From: Poseidonibacter antarcticus
Lineage (GTDB): Bacteria; Campylobacterota; Campylobacteria; Campylobacterales; Arcobacteraceae
Direction of reading: 5' to 3'
DNA: 64,000 nt
Assembly (NCBI RefSeq): GCF_003667345.1
Contig: NZ_RCWF01000009.1
Coordinates: 31,187 to 95,186 of the forward strand
How positions within the stretch are numbered: position 1 is the stretch's first letter; every line of letters starts with the position of its first letter. Position numbers and translations under genes: made by a program. Shown here in pieces: positions 53,137 to 63,300 of this stretch. The notes beneath the pieces are model-generated. The model saw only the letters and a program-made list of their open reading frames with translations, made no database searches and was not told the origin of the DNA.

Positions 53137-55554
53137 ATGGAATTAGAAAATTACGATAAATTTCCACAGGATATCCCTTTAATAATAGAGGATGAAATAT
53201 TTTTATATCCATTTATGATAGCACCTCTTTTCTTAAGTAATGAAGATAATATTAAAGCAGTTGAAACTGCAATTGAAGAAAACAAATTAGTTATAGTTGC
53301 TGTTTCAAAAAATGGCGGTGAAGATAAAAGAGAAGATAACTCTTTTTATGATGTTGGTGTTGTTGGAAATATCATGAGAAAAGTATCTTTACCAGATGGT
53401 AAAGTAAAGGTACTTTTTCAAGGTTTAGCAAAAGGAAGTATAAAAGAATTTAATGAAAATAATCCTCTTTTTGCAAATGTTAATATTTTAGTAAATAAAG
53501 AGTTTAATGAAGAAAGTATTAAATCTGTAGTTTCAGTTCTAATAGAACAAATTAAAAAACTTTCAAGATTAAATTCAAAATTTCCAGCTGATTTAATTAA
53601 AACAATTGAAGAAAATGAAGATCCAATAAGAATTGCAGATTTAATATCATCTGTATTAAAAGTTAAAAAAGATGAAGCTTATCTTTTATTTTCTCAAACA
53701 GATATTGAAAAAAGATTATTAGATATTATAGAAGTTGTAAAAAAAGAGATTGAATCTTATAAAATTCAAAAAGAAATTACTCAAAAAGTAAATTCAAAAA
53801 TTGAAAAAACTCATAAAGATTACTTTTTAAAAGAGCAAATAAAAGCAATTAATCAAGAATTAGGTACTGATAATAAAAAAGATGAAGAAATAAAAGCATA
53901 TTCTAAAAAGTTAAAAAAGCTTAAAAAACATATGCCAAAAGATGGATATAAAGAAGTTAAAAAACAAATTGATAAATTAAGTAGAATGCATCAAGATTCA
54001 CCAGATGCTTCTCTTTTACAAACTTATATCGAACAAGTATTGGATATTCCATTTGGGAAATTTGCAAATGAAGAAATTTCTGTTGCAAATGTTGAAGAGC
54101 AATTAAACAAAGATCACTATTCTTTATTTAAAGCAAAAGAGCGAATTTCAGAATTTTTTGCAGTAAAAGAATTACTTGAAAAAAGAAAGATTAAAAACTT
54201 AAAATCAAGAGGTACTGTTTTATGTTTTGTAGGACCTCCTGGTGTTGGTAAAACTTCTTTAGCAAACTCAATTTCAAAAGCACTTAAAAGACCACTTGTA
54301 AGAATTGCACTTGGTGGAATGGAAGATGTTAATGAATTAAGAGGACATAGAAGAACATATGTTGGTGCAATGCCTGGACGACTTGTAAAAGGTCTTGTTG
54401 ATGCAAAAACTATGAATCCTGTTATGGTTTTAGATGAAATAGATAAATTAGGAGCAAACAATAGAGGTGATCCAACAGCTGTAATGTTAGAAATTCTTGA
54501 CCCGGAACAAAATAATGAGTTTAGAGATTTATACTTAAATTTTCCAATTGATTTATCTCAAACTATTTTTGTTTCAACAGCAAATGATGCAAGAAGAATT
54601 CCTGCACCACTTAGAGATAGAATGGAGTTTATTGAAATTTCTTCATATACTCCAAATGAAAAATATCATATTGCCAAAGATTACCTAATTCCTCAAGAGT
54701 TAGAAAAACATGGATTGAAAAAAAGTGAAATATCTTTATCTAAAGCTACTATCGAAATGATTATTGCAAAGTATACTAGAGAAGCTGGTGTTCGTAATTT
54801 AAGACGAGTATTTGCTAAATTATTTAGAAAAGCAGTTAAAAAGATATTAAGTGATGAAAAAGTTACAAAAGTTACTATTTCTACTAAAAACTTAAAAGAA
54901 TACTTAGAAAATCCAATTTTTGAAATTGACCCAGCTGAAAAGAAAAATTCAATTGGAATTGCAAATGGATTAGCATGGACAGCAGTAGGTGGAGATGTTT
55001 TAAAATCTGAGGCTATTAAGTTAAAAGGTAAAGGTATTTTATCTGTTACTGGAAATTTAGGTGATGTTATGAAAGAATCATCTAGAATCTCTTTTTCAGT
55101 TGTAAAAGTTTTAATTGATAATGGAAGTTTAAAAATTAATAATTCTATTATTCCAAAAACAGCTAAAGAAAAAGAAGAAAAAACAGAAGTAGATTCTAGT
55201 GAAGTTTATAAAAGATATGATATTCACTTACATATTCCAGAAGGTGCAACTCCAAAAGATGGACCAAGTGCTGGTATTACAATGGCATTAACAATTGCTT
55301 CAATATTAACAGAGAGACCAATTATCTCTGATATTGCAATGACAGGAGAGCTTACTCTTTCTGGAAAAGTTTTACCAATTGGTGGATTAAAAGAAAAATT
55401 AATTGCAGCATTCAAAGCAAAAATGACTAAGGCTTTAATTCCTAGAAAGAACTTCGAGAGAGATTTAGATGATATTCCTGAAGAAGTTAAAAAAGCAATG
55501 GAAATAAAACCTGTTGATGTAATAGAAGATGTTCTTAAAGAGGCATTGGTTTAG
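53137..55554 (+). CDS. lon: ATP-dependent protease Lon
   Basis: The 805-residue protein has the N-terminal substrate-binding domain, coiled coils (about 220-300), Walker A GPPGVGKTS, Walker B VMVLDEIDKLG and the proteolytic dyad S711 in DGPSAG with K754. The serine-lysine spacing of 43 residues equals that of E. coli Lon. It degrades damaged and regulatory proteins in the cytoplasm. AGGAG lies upstream of the ATG. The order bamD-lon is common in Campylobacterota. Confidence 0.97.
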   Translation: MELENYDKFPQDIPLIIEDEIFLYPFMIAPLFLSNEDNIKAVETAIEENKLVIVAVSKNGGEDKREDNSFYDVGVVGNIMRKVSLPDGKVKVLFQGLAKGSIKEFNENNPLFANVNILVNKEFNEESIKSVVSVLIEQIKKLSRLNSKFPADLIKTIEENEDPIRIADLISSVLKVKKDEAYLLFSQTDIEKRLLDIIEVVKKEIESYKIQKEITQKVNSKIEKTHKDYFLKEQIKAINQELGTDNKKDEEIKAYSKKLKKLKKHMPKDGYKEVKKQIDKLSRMHQDSPDASLLQTYIEQVLDIPFGKFANEEISVANVEEQLNKDHYSLFKAKERISEFFAVKELLEKRKIKNLKSRGTVLCFVGPPGVGKTSLANSISKALKRPLVRIALGGMEDVNELRGHRRTYVGAMPGRLVKGLVDAKTMNPVMVLDEIDKLGANNRGDPTAVMLEILDPEQNNEFRDLYLNFPIDLSQTIFVSTANDARRIPAPLRDRMEFIEISSYTPNEKYHIAKDYLIPQELEKHGLKKSEISLSKATIEMIIAKYTREAGVRNLRRVFAKLFRKAVKKILSDEKVTKVTISTKNLKEYLENPIFEIDPAEKKNSIGIANGLAWTAVGGDVLKSEAIKLKGKGILSVTGNLGDVMKESSRISFSVVKVLIDNGSLKINNSIIPKTAKEKEEKTEVDSSEVYKRYDIHLHIPEGATPKDGPSAGITMALTIASILTERPIISDIAMTGELTLSGKVLPIGGLKEKLIAAFKAKMTKALIPRKNFERDLDDIPEEVKKAMEIKPVDVIEDVLKEALV

Positions 55555-55563
55555 AATTCTCTT

Positions 55564-56175
55564 ATGAAAAGAAATAGAAGACAAAGTACAATAATAAACA
55601 ATTTTTTTACTTTGGCTTCTATTATTATAATTACTATTACTTTAGTTATATATTTAACTTATATGCGTGATAGTAAAGATGATATAAATGATGAAAAGAT
55701 ATTTATAACAAAAGAAAAAGTAATTCCTCTTGAATGTGAAGATAGTACTTCTATCTCAAAACTATTTAATCAAAAGCTTTTAAATAAGTCTATTAATGCA
55801 TTAAATAAAGGTTATTATAAATTAGATGGTGGTTATACTAAATCTTTAAATTCTAAATCAATTATAGAAGACTTTATATCTATTAGTGAAATAGATGATT
55901 ATTTTATAAAATCAATTGGTAAAAAAGCAAAAAATGATATTAAGAAATTTTTAACTATTAATTATGAAATAATTGAAAATGATAAAGAAAAAAAAGTAGA
56001 TTTAACTAAAAAAATTAAGTTTAAAGCAGGAACAATTAGAGCATCTTTTAGAGCTAATTTTATAGAAATTTTTGTATTTTCAAAAGATTTTAAATTTTAT
56101 GATAAAAAAGAAATACAATCTATAATAGATTGTACAATAAAGGTATACAAGAATAATGCTAAAAAGTATAAGTAA
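55564..56175 (+). CDS. Membrane-anchored hypothetical protein between lon and the rhomboid gene
   Basis: A 203-residue protein with one N-terminal membrane helix (about 14-33) and a lysine-rich mixed domain of 165 residues on the other side. I do not recognise the family. It lies 9 bases after lon and overlaps the rhomboid gene by 20 bases in another frame, so the three are probably one unit. The conserved-looking core KKIKFKAGTIRASFRANFIEIFVF suggests a folded domain. Confidence 0.65.
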   Translation: MKRNRRQSTIINNFFTLASIIIITITLVIYLTYMRDSKDDINDEKIFITKEKVIPLECEDSTSISKLFNQKLLNKSINALNKGYYKLDGGYTKSLNSKSIIEDFISISEIDDYFIKSIGKKAKNDIKKFLTINYEIIENDKEKKVDLTKKIKFKAGTIRASFRANFIEIFVFSKDFKFYDKKEIQSIIDCTIKVYKNNAKKYK

Positions 56176-56695
56176 AAAAGATTTTACAGCAACAAATGTC
56201 TTAATTATAATCACAATTTTAATGTATATAGTTCAAATTAATATACCAAGAGGTGGATTGTATTTAGGATTAAATATGAATTTCACCGTAAATGAACTTT
56301 GGTGGCAACCTCTATCTTCTATGTTTGCACATGGTGGGCTAGGTCATTTAGGTATGAATATGTTTGTATTGTACCAATTTGGTAATTTAATAGAAAGAGC
56401 AAGAGGTGCTAAAGAGTTAGTACTGCTATATCTTGTATGTGGAATATTAACATCGCTTGGTTCTTTTGCTTATATTTACTATCTTGATAATTATGTGAAT
56501 TTAGTAGGAGCATCAGGAGCTATTTGTGCATTATTAGGTTATGTAGCTTTTTACGATAAAGCACAAAGAAGTGGAATAATTACTTGGATATTACTAATCT
56601 CAGTTGCACCACTACTTATTGGACTTCCAATTGCTTGGTATGCTCACTTTATAGGTTTAGCGTTAGGATTTATTTACGCAATAATTAGAAAGTAA
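56156..56695 (+). CDS. Rhomboid-family intramembrane serine protease
   Basis: The 179-residue protein has about six membrane helices with the catalytic serine in GASGAI (S120) and histidine in AHFIG (H164), and the H-x3-N motif at H64/N68 (GHLGMNMF). Rhomboids cut membrane proteins within or near their helices. Substrates are not known here. The ATG overlaps the preceding gene by 20 bases and has only a weak RBS, suggesting coupling. It converges on a small zinc-ribbon gene. Confidence 0.92.
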   Translation: MLKSISKKDFTATNVLIIITILMYIVQINIPRGGLYLGLNMNFTVNELWWQPLSSMFAHGGLGHLGMNMFVLYQFGNLIERARGAKELVLLYLVCGILTSLGSFAYIYYLDNYVNLVGASGAICALLGYVAFYDKAQRSGIITWILLISVAPLLIGLPIAWYAHFIGLALGFIYAIIRK

Positions 56696-56703
56696 TTTTC
56701 TTC

Positions 56704-56862
56704 TTATTGCATAAAATAAGTTACAATACCCATAACTACTAGTACCAAAACTAAAGTCAAAAAAACATCTTTTAATGTAACTGTTGGATTTAAAATTCCA
56801 CAATATGGACACTGTCTTTTTTTGGGTTCTATTTCTCTTTTACAATTTTTACAAGTTGCTAT
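56704..56862 (-). CDS. 52-residue zinc-ribbon membrane protein with an apparent ATA start codon
   Basis: The frame reads (I)ATCKNCKREIEP, CPYCG, then a C-terminal membrane helix (about 31-50). Two CxxC pairs at C4/C7 and C18/C21 make a zinc ribbon. AAAAGG stands 7 bases before codon 1, yet that codon is ATA, with an in-frame TAA four codons further up and no ATG, GTG or TTG before the zinc site. Either ATA is used as a rare start or an ATG has been lost or misread. Function unknown; zinc-ribbon/helix proteins of this size are common in the phylum. Confidence 0.6.
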   Translation of the reverse strand: MATCKNCKREIEPKKRQCPYCGILNPTVTLKDVFLTLVLVLVVMGIVTYFMQ

Positions 56863-56996
56863 TTTATATCCTTTTTATTGAATAATATCTTTTATGTACT
56901 ATATAATCACTTAATAAAAAATATTGCATTTTGTAATAAAAAACCAGATTCTGATTTTATTTTAATATAATACAATTTATAAACTAGGAGAGTGTA

Positions 56997-58280
56997 TTGT
57001 TTATTCATTTAGATTTAGATTGTTTCTTTGTATCTGCTCATAGAACTTTGGATGAGAGCTTACTTCATATTCCCGTTGCTGTTGGAGGAAGAAGTAATCT
57101 TAATATTTTTTCATCAAAAAAAGAGATAAGAAAAATATCTTCAAATGATGGTGCTTTCGTATCTTCGATATTAACAAATGAAGGTCAAAAAACATTTAAA
57201 GAGTATTTTGTTGATGAAAATGGAAAGATTAGAGGAATAATAACTACATCTTCGTATGAAGCAAGAGCTTATGGAGTTAAAACTGCAATGAGTGTAAATG
57301 AAGCTCTAACATTATGTCCACATCTCAAAATGCTCTCTCCAAATTATCCTTTGTATCATGAATTATCACAAAAATTAAAAGAGTTATTAGTAAAAGAAAT
57401 TCCACTAGTTGAGCAGTTTTCAATAGATGAATTTTTTGGAGATTTAAGTGGATATATAGAAGAAGATGAAGTTGTGCCCTTTGCTTATAGAATAAAAAAT
57501 AAAATACAAAAAGAGTTAGGGCTTCCTATCTCAATAGGAATTGCAAATACAAAATATCTTTCAAAACTGATTACAGAATATGCAAAACCAGATGGTGTTA
57601 AATATGTAAGTAAAGATAATATTGGTAATTTTATAAGAAATATACCAATTGCCGAATTTCCAGGAATTGGAAAAGCTTTTCAAGAAAGACTAAAGGGTTA
57701 TGGTATTAAAACTCTTGGTGATATTAAAAATAAAAGAGAGCTTTTTTATTCATGGAAAAAGCCAGGAATTGACTTATATAATCGTGTATGTGGGATTAGA
57801 GATACAAAACTTACTACATTTAGAGAAAAAAAATCAATTGGAATAGGGCGAACATTTGATTGTATTTATGATAGAACAGAACTTAGAAGAAGGGTTTGTA
57901 TACTTTCTAGATATCTTTGTTTTTTAGTGAAAAAATCAAATGTAAATCCTTTAACCTATACAATAAAAATCAAATATGAATCAAATCAAAAATCAAAAAA
58001 TTATGTAAATGTAAATACAATTTTTAATGAACTTGATTTTAAAAATCATATGACAAAACTTTTTGATGAAAATGATACTCATCCAAGTCATGGAGTTGTT
58101 CAATTAAATATAAGTGTAATAAACTTTGCTAAAGCAAATGAATTTACATATAATATTTTTGAATATGAAAATGATATTAAAAAAAGTAAATTAACAAATC
58201 AAATGCAAAAATTAAGAAATAAATATGGAATAGATATTATTAAAACTGCATTTGAGATTAAAGAAGAAAAAGATAAATAG
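56997..58280 (+). CDS. Y-family DNA polymerase with a 44-residue insertion
   Basis: The 427-residue protein begins FIHLDLDCFFVSAH and has TTSSYEARAYGVKTAMS, the catalytic FSIDEFFGDLSG and a helix-hairpin region FPGIGKAFQERLKGYG, all typical of DinB/UmuC translesion polymerases. Between VAVGG and GIITTSSYEAR there are about 44 extra residues compared with E. coli DinB (roughly 35-78). The start is TTG with AGGAG 6 bases upstream. It could be a DinB or UmuC type; the insertion makes a finer call unsafe. Confidence 0.85.
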   Translation: MFIHLDLDCFFVSAHRTLDESLLHIPVAVGGRSNLNIFSSKKEIRKISSNDGAFVSSILTNEGQKTFKEYFVDENGKIRGIITTSSYEARAYGVKTAMSVNEALTLCPHLKMLSPNYPLYHELSQKLKELLVKEIPLVEQFSIDEFFGDLSGYIEEDEVVPFAYRIKNKIQKELGLPISIGIANTKYLSKLITEYAKPDGVKYVSKDNIGNFIRNIPIAEFPGIGKAFQERLKGYGIKTLGDIKNKRELFYSWKKPGIDLYNRVCGIRDTKLTTFREKKSIGIGRTFDCIYDRTELRRRVCILSRYLCFLVKKSNVNPLTYTIKIKYESNQKSKNYVNVNTIFNELDFKNHMTKLFDENDTHPSHGVVQLNISVINFAKANEFTYNIFEYENDIKKSKLTNQMQKLRNKYGIDIIKTAFEIKEEKDK

Positions 58281-58300
58281 AATTAAATTCTATTTATCTT
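58270..58300. terminator. Palindromic terminator shared by the polymerase and MscS genes
   Basis: AAGATAAATAGAATT (58270-58284) and AATTCTATTTATCTT (58286-58300) are a perfect 15-bp inverted repeat. Both stop codons, 58278-58280 and 58290-58292, are inside it. Confidence 0.7.
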
Positions 58301-60203
58301 CTTGAACTAAAACTTGTTCATCATCATTTTTTAACATAAGAGTTTGAGTAGGATATGCAAAATCACAATTATTCTTTTTAACTAATTGATCAATTTTAAT
58401 TAAAACATCCTCTTTTGTAGTTAGCCAATCTTCCCAATCAGGACTTCTTGAAAAACAATATATTAAAATATTAATAGAAGAAGCACCGTATTCATCGATA
58501 TAAACAAGTAGCGTTCTTTTAACTCCATCCAAATCCTCTCTTTTAATTGCTTCAAATCTTCTAGTATGACTTATAATTGAGTTTTTGCTAGATGCAATAT
58601 GTGGGTGATCTTCTAACATATCATGTATATCATTTTTTAATTGAATAATATCTTCCATTTTACTTTGATATGTAACACCTAAAGTCATTTTTATTCTTCT
58701 ACCAATTTTTCTTTTTGACCAGTTAATAATATCTGTATTAGCTAATTGTGTATTTGGAACAGTAATCATAGCATTATCAAATGTTCTAATTCTTGTTGTT
58801 CTCATTCTAATATCAACAACAGTTCCTTCAACTGAACTTGTTTTTATCCAATCACCTTGTGAAAAAGAATTATCAGTCATAATATTTAATGAACCAAAGA
58901 AGTTAGCAAGTGTATCTTTTGCTGCTAATGCAATCGCGATACCACCAACTCCAAGTGATGCAGCAATTGCTTTTATATCAATTCCTAATTGCATAAATAA
59001 AAATAAAATCACTAATAAAATCAGAATAATTTTTATAATTCTTAAAATAAAAACAATCATCTCTTTTCTAACATTAGGATATTTTTCTAATAAATTATGA
59101 GCATAAATATTTATACTATTATTTAAAATAGCATATAGTCCCCATGTAAGTAATGCCATATACGTTGTATTAATCCATGGCATAATTTTTGTAATTAGTT
59201 CAGGGTCATTGATTAAAATATAAAGAGATATTTGAATTCCAAGTAAATATAAACTATATTTTAGTGGACTATCAATAGACATTCTTAAATATTGTCTAAT
59301 AACATCACTATCTTCATCTTCATTTTTTGCGAAAAATTTTGATATGATAATAGCAAATAAGCTAATAATTTTAATATTTAATAATCTAAATACTAACATT
59401 ATCAATATAACAACAACAATCTCACCAATTGAAAATTTCAAATAATAAGATGTAAGACCAGAAATAAATGATATACCATAAATTGAATCAATTTTATTTA
59501 CTAAATATTGTAAGTTAAACTCATCAATAAAAAAGTTTGTTTGTCTATACATTGACATATTTTCAAGTAAGTATTGTAAGATAAAATTTTGCAAATGGTT
59601 TTGGTTATAAAGTTCAATATAATTCTCAGTAAAAGCTATGGATATCTTATTTTTATTTTTTGATTCTTTTTCATAAAGTTCTGCATATTTATAAATTAGT
59701 GATTTTTGTAAATCTGAAATATTATCTTTTAAAAGTTTTTCAAAATATTTTCTATCTTTATATTCTTGCTTGGCTAATATGATTTTTTTTAAAGTTTCTT
59801 CATATTTAAATTCTTGTGTTAAAGTTTCTTTTTTTAATTCATCTCTTTTAACTGCAAGGGAATTGTTTTCAATTTTATTAATATTAATTTTGTTTGATAA
59901 TAAATTAATTTGTTTTTTATACTCTTTTTCATCAAAAGTGAAAGATAAATATTTTTCATTGTTTATATTTTCTATTACTGTATTTAAGAGTATATTCTGT
60001 TTTTCTATTTGTTCCTCTACTGAACCTTTTATTTCAGTTATATTGTTTTTTTCATCAAAAATATCGGTTAATGGTTCTTTCTTTTCTTCTACTTTAGTAT
60101 CTGTTTTAGTTAAGGGAAGGGATTCTTTTTTAATATCTTCTGCATATAAAAAAATTGGGATTAATAATATTAGCAGTATCTTACAAAATAGGTTTAAACT
60201 CAT
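58290..60203 (-). CDS. MscS-family mechanosensitive channel with long N-terminal domain
   Basis: The 637-residue precursor has a signal peptide (about 1-22), a charged coiled-coil periplasmic domain of about 220 residues, several membrane helices and the MscS pore helix GVGGIAIALAAKDTLANFFG. The soluble beta domain follows (EGTVVDIRMRTTRIRTFDNAMITVPN, INWSKRKIGRR). The extra N-terminal domain resembles MscK/YbdG-type channels. It releases solutes on osmotic downshock. Monocistronic, divergent from the hybrid kinase. Confidence 0.88.
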   Translation of the reverse strand: MSLNLFCKILLILLIPIFLYAEDIKKESLPLTKTDTKVEEKKEPLTDIFDEKNNITEIKGSVEEQIEKQNILLNTVIENINNEKYLSFTFDEKEYKKQINLLSNKININKIENNSLAVKRDELKKETLTQEFKYEETLKKIILAKQEYKDRKYFEKLLKDNISDLQKSLIYKYAELYEKESKNKNKISIAFTENYIELYNQNHLQNFILQYLLENMSMYRQTNFFIDEFNLQYLVNKIDSIYGISFISGLTSYYLKFSIGEIVVVILIMLVFRLLNIKIISLFAIIISKFFAKNEDEDSDVIRQYLRMSIDSPLKYSLYLLGIQISLYILINDPELITKIMPWINTTYMALLTWGLYAILNNSINIYAHNLLEKYPNVRKEMIVFILRIIKIILILLVILFLFMQLGIDIKAIAASLGVGGIAIALAAKDTLANFFGSLNIMTDNSFSQGDWIKTSSVEGTVVDIRMRTTRIRTFDNAMITVPNTQLANTDIINWSKRKIGRRIKMTLGVTYQSKMEDIIQLKNDIHDMLEDHPHIASSKNSIISHTRRFEAIKREDLDGVKRTLLVYIDEYGASSINILIYCFSRSPDWEDWLTTKEDVLIKIDQLVKKNNCDFAYPTQTLMLKNDDEQVLVQEDK

Positions 60204-60386
60204 TTATTCTCCATAATAATTATTTTAATTAAGTATTATTATATGATTTTTAGGCTTATTTCTAACTATATGTTTTGAGTATGAAGTATAATTAAGATCT
60301 TATTGCAATAAAAGAAAAAGTTAGATCTATATGTATTTTTAAATTAATGCAAAAAATATTGTATAATGAAATAAATAGGAATTAAA

Positions 60387-63300
60387 ATGATTAAAGAAAA
60401 TAAGAAAAACTTCAAAGTGGAATTGATACTGATATTATTTACTTTTGGAGTAATATTCTCTTTTATCTTAACTAATAAAATTTTATTTGGCGAAAAAGTA
60501 CAAAACATTGCTCTTTCTAATTCAATAAATATTTATTATGAAAAAAATAGAATTTTTGAAGAATTTTTAGATTTATCTAGAAACCAACTTAATGCTATTA
60601 ATAAATCAAATTATTTTAAAGAGTTTATTTCTTCAGGGGATATTAATAAAACAAAAGATTTATTTTTAGCACTAGCAAGAACTTCTCCTGATATTATGCA
60701 ATTAAGATATATTGATAAGAATGGGAATGAAATTTTAAGAGTAGAAAGAGAAAAAATTGCATCTTCAATATATTTAATACCAAAAAAGCAGTTACAAAAT
60801 AAAAAAAATAGATACTACTTTATGAATTCATTAAAAATGCCTTATGAAAAGGTTTGGTTTTCAAATTTAGATTTAAATATAGAGAATAAAAAAGTAGAAA
60901 TCCCTTTTAATCCAACACTTAGAGCAATTTTACCAATACAGAAAAATGACAGTTTTAATGGTATTATAATTATTAACTATTTTATGGAAGATTTTTTAAA
61001 TACATTAAAAGAAAATACTATTTATAATACTATTCTATTTGACAAAAATGGAAATACTTTAATACATTATGAAAAAGATAAAAATTGGGGGCTTTACTTA
61101 AAAGAGAAATATAATCTTAATAAAGAATATGGAAAAGAAATAAAAGAAGTTTTAGAAAATGGTGAATATGAAGATAAAAAAGTATTTATTAAAAAATTTG
61201 ATTTTGATATTTCCAATGACTTATATATGCTTTTTAAATTAAAAGATAAATATCTTGTGCAGTTAAAGAAAGAGCAAATAAAAGAATATATTGTAGTGTC
61301 TTTTATAGTACTTATCTTAGCATTAATTGCATCAATATTCTTATCAAAACTTTTTAATAATATGTCTAAGACTATTTCTAAAACAGGAGATAGACTAAAA
61401 GAGGCATCAGATTTAGTAAAACTTAGCTATTACAAATATAATTATAAAGATAGGTTAATAACCTTTGATGATAATTTTTTTAAATTATTAAATTATAATG
61501 ATATTGAAAAAAAATCTTATCATTTAAATGAATTAAAAGAATTTCTTAACGAAGATTTTTTAAATCACTTAAAAATAAAGATTGCTGATATTAAATATGA
61601 AGATTCTTTAGAATTTGTAAATTACACAAAAGATAATAAAAAATTAAATTTTTTTACAAAGTTTAGAGCTATTTATGAAAATAATAAAATTATTGAACTT
61701 GAAGGTATCTTTCAAGATATCACAAAACAAAAAACATTAATGAAATCTTTTGAAGAAGCAAAAAATGAAGCAGAAGATGCAAATCAAGCTAAAAGTAAGT
61801 TTCTTGCTAATATGAGTCATGAAATAAGAACACCTTTAAATGGTATAATTGGTCTAAATAAATTGGCATTACAATCAAATCCAAGTTCAAGAATTAAAGA
61901 ATTTTTATTAAAATCGGAAGTTTCATCTCTAGCATTGTTAAATGTAATAAATGATATATTAGATTATTCTAAAATTGAAGCAAGAAAGTTAAGTTTAGAA
62001 AAAACAAGTTTTGAATTTGATAAATTACTTTTAAATGTAACTAATCTATTTGATTATGAAGCATATAAGAAAGAAATAGATTTACATATAGATTATGATA
62101 ATAATATACCTAAAGTATTACTAGGTGATCCCCATAGAATTACACAAATTCTTAATAATCTTGTAGGTAATGCTGTTAAATTCACTAATTCAGGTTATAT
62201 AGAAATTAAGACAACACTAATTGAAAAAAACGATGATAACTTAATCTTAAAATGTAGTGTAAAAGATAGTGGTATTGGTATGAATAAGGAAGAACAAAAG
62301 AAATTATTTAAATCTTTTTCACAAGTTGATAATTCAACTACACGAATTTATGGTGGTACTGGTCTAGGTTTAACCATAACAAAAGAATTAGTTGAATTAA
62401 TGAATGGAAATATTGAAGTGATAAGTGAAAAAGGTTTAGGAACAGTCTTCACCTTTAGCTTGAATTTGTCTTATGAAAATATTTATGGATTAGATAATAC
62501 TCATTTTAAAAATAAGAATTTTTTATTAATAGATGATAATGAAATAGATATAAGGCTTATTGAAAATATCTTAGAATCATGGGGAGTTAAATCATCAAGT
62601 TGTTTAAATGCAAATGATGCATTAATTAAACTTGAAAGTAATTCAAGTTTTGATTATATTTTGGTTGATTGGATTATGCCTGGACTTGATGGTGTTGATT
62701 TTATAAAAGAATTGAAAAAAAGAAATCTAGAAAACTGCCCAAAAATTATTATGGTTACAGCATATGAGGAGGATAGTCTAAAAGTGAAGTTAAAAGAAAA
62801 AGAAGTATCTGTTAATAATATCTTAAGAAAACCTTTTACTCCATCTTCAATATATAATGTTCTAATAGATCTTGAAAATACTAATAAAGATAAGTTAATA
62901 ATAGATAATAAAAAACAGAATGATTATATAATTGATGCTAAAATATTAGTAGTAGAAGATAATAATATTAATCAATTAATATGTGAACAAATGCTTAAAA
63001 AATTTGGAATAACAGTTACTCTAGCAAATGATGGAATTGAAGCTATAGAAATATGTAAAAAAAATCATTTTGATATGATTCTAATGGATTTACATATGCC
63101 TAGAATGAATGGATTTGATTCAACTAAACATATTAGGGAATTTGATAAAAAAACTCCAATAATTGCATTAACAGCAGCTGTTATGAGTGAAGATAAAATA
63201 TTGTCAAATGAGGTGGGAATGCAAGAACATTTATCAAAACCTATAGATTTTGATGAATTGATTAGATGTATAAATAAATATTTACCTAATTTAATAAATA

